From CAZBGL01 sp964491375 (GTDB lineage Bacteria; Desulfobacterota; Deferrisomatia; Deferrisomatales; Deferrisomataceae), in NCBI GenBank assembly GCA_964491375.1, contig CAZBGL010000270.1, positions 1-15,773 on the forward strand: a stretch of DNA of 15,773 bases. The letters run 5' to 3'. This document shows positions 14,792-15,773 of the stretch, in pieces. Position 1 is the first letter of the stretch, and every line of letters begins with the position of its first letter. The notes below the pieces were generated by a model that was given only the letters and a program-made list of their open reading frames with translations, did no database searches and had not been told where the DNA came from. Both the position numbers and the translations under genes were made by a program.

Positions 14792-15773
14792 ATGTCCCAA
14801 CCCGCCGCCCAGGTCATCCCCCTGGAGATCGAACCCCGGTTCTCCGGAAACGCCCTGGTGGTGCTGCGCAAGCGCTACCTGCGCAAGGACGCCCAGGGCA
14901 GGGTGACGGAAACCCCCACGCAGATGTTGTGGAGGGTGGCCCGGGCGGTGGCCGAGGCCGACCGGCTCTACGACCCGGAGGCCGACGTCGAGGCCGTGGC
15001 AGCCTCGTTCTACCGGATGATGGCGCGGCTGGAGTTCCTGCCCAACTCCCCCACGCTCATGAACGCCGGCCGGGAGCTGGGGCAGCTGTCCGCCTGTTTC
15101 GTCCTTCCCGTGGAGGACAGCATGGAAAGCATCTTCGAGGCCGTGAAGAACACGGCTCTCATCCACAAGTCGGGCGGCGGCACGGGGTTCAGCTTCTCGA
15201 GGCTGCGGCCCAAGAACGACGTGGTGCGCACCACCAGCGGGGTGAGCTCCGGCCCCATCAGCTTCATGCGGGTGTTCGACACGGCCACCGAGATGATCAA
15301 ACAGGGGGGGACCCGCCGGGGGGCCAACATGGCGATCCTGCGGGTGGACCATCCGGACATCCTGGAGTTCGTCGACGTCAAGTCCCAACCCGGGGTGCTG
15401 ACGAACTTCAACCTCTCGGTGGCCATCACCGAGGCGTTCATGGAAGCCGTCCGGAAGGACCAGGAATACCCCCTGGTCAACCCCCGAAACGGAGAGGTCG
15501 TCCGACGGCTGCGGGCCCGGGAGGTGTTCGACCGGATCGTGGAAGGTGCCTGGCGGTCGGGCGAGCCGGGAGTCGTGTTCATCGACCGCATCAACCGGGA
15601 CAACCCCACCCCCCACGTGGGCGAGATCGAGTCCACCAATCCCTGCGGTGAACAGCCCCTGCTGCCCTACGAGTCGTGCAACCTGGGCAGCATCAACCTG
15701 GCCCGCATGGTTCGGGGGCGGGAGGTGGACTGGGAACGGCTCGGTCAGACCGTGCGCCGGGCCGTGCACTTCC
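14792..15773 (+). CDS. nrdJ: Adenosylcobalamin-dependent (class II) ribonucleotide reductase (3' truncated)
   Basis: Reduces ribonucleotides to deoxyribonucleotides using a thiyl radical generated from adenosylcobalamin, independently of oxygen. The first 327 residues are visible and the frame is open at the right edge. The NrdJ pattern is clear: FLPNSPTLMNAGRELGQLSACFVLPVEDSMESIF with redox Cys C102, HKSGGGTGFSFSRLRPKND, SGPISFMRVFDTATEMIKQGGTRRGANMA, and the catalytic N283-x-C285-x-E287 in NPCGEQPLLPYESCNLGSINL. No N-terminal ATP-cone precedes the core, so allosteric activity control at this end is absent. AAGGAGG (14780-14786) is 5 nt before the ATG. The long leader carries NrdR-like sites. 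The cofactor requirement connects it in principle with the metal-chelate importer at the left edge. Identification is very secure; the C-terminal part is missing. Confidence 0.95.
   Translation, partial: MSQPAAQVIPLEIEPRFSGNALVVLRKRYLRKDAQGRVTETPTQMLWRVARAVAEADRLYDPEADVEAVAASFYRMMARLEFLPNSPTLMNAGRELGQLSACFVLPVEDSMESIFEAVKNTALIHKSGGGTGFSFSRLRPKNDVVRTTSGVSSGPISFMRVFDTATEMIKQGGTRRGANMAILRVDHPDILEFVDVKSQPGVLTNFNLSVAITEAFMEAVRKDQEYPLVNPRNGEVVRRLRAREVFDRIVEGAWRSGEPGVVFIDRINRDNPTPHVGEIESTNPCGEQPLLPYESCNLGSINLARMVRGREVDWERLGQTVRRAVHF

Overview
This window is very GC-rich and gene-dense, and most of it reads as conserved chromosomal core. The organism is probably a Gram-negative, anaerobic or metal/sulfur-metabolising bacterium of the Desulfobacterota / Desulfuromonadia type (Geobacter- or Deferrisoma-like). 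I infer this from an exported multiheme cytochrome c, a split alpha/beta glycyl-tRNA synthetase, a cobalamin-dependent (class II) ribonucleotide reductase, pyruvate phosphate dikinase, and the cluster recO - glyQ - glyS - ppdK. That order is one I associate with Geobacter-type genomes from memory and have not checked. No 16S or other taxonomic marker is present.

Layout: (1) 1-2537, plus strand: a FecCD/BtuC-type permease cut by the left edge, its ATPase, and a periplasmic binding protein. Together they form one importer for a metal chelate (cobalamin, heme or siderophore class). (2) 2538-3010: a long convergent gap with no convincing gene. (3) 3011-13814, minus strand, read right to left: nth, mgtE, recO, an enoyl-ACP-reductase-like SDR, glyQ, glyS, ppdK and an octaheme-like cytochrome c. 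Three junctions (mgtE/recO, glyQ/glyS, ppdK/cytochrome) are 4-bp ATGA overlaps and nth/mgtE are 3 nt apart, so much of this is probably co-transcribed. Internal gaps before the SDR and before ppdK may hold secondary promoters or processing sites. (4) 13882-14621, plus strand: a stand-alone unit with its own promoter, a coiled-coil protein with an acidic tail, and an intrinsic terminator. (5) 14636-15773, plus strand: a regulatory region resembling tandem NrdR boxes, then nrdJ, which runs off the right edge.

Functional links: the importer and nrdJ could be connected through cobalamin if the importer carries B12, but no cobalamin riboswitch is visible and the two are about 12 kb apart. The minus-strand cluster combines DNA repair (nth, recO), Mg2+ uptake (mgtE), lipid synthesis (SDR), translation (glyQS) and central carbon metabolism (ppdK), which looks like a growth-linked housekeeping cluster. 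I found no mobile element, CRISPR array, rRNA or tRNA, and no clear novel system. The most unusual items are the cytochrome with a CX3CH eighth heme site overlapping ppdK, the paired NrdR-like sites before nrdJ, an AT-rich palindrome before the SDR, and the unassigned coiled-coil gene.
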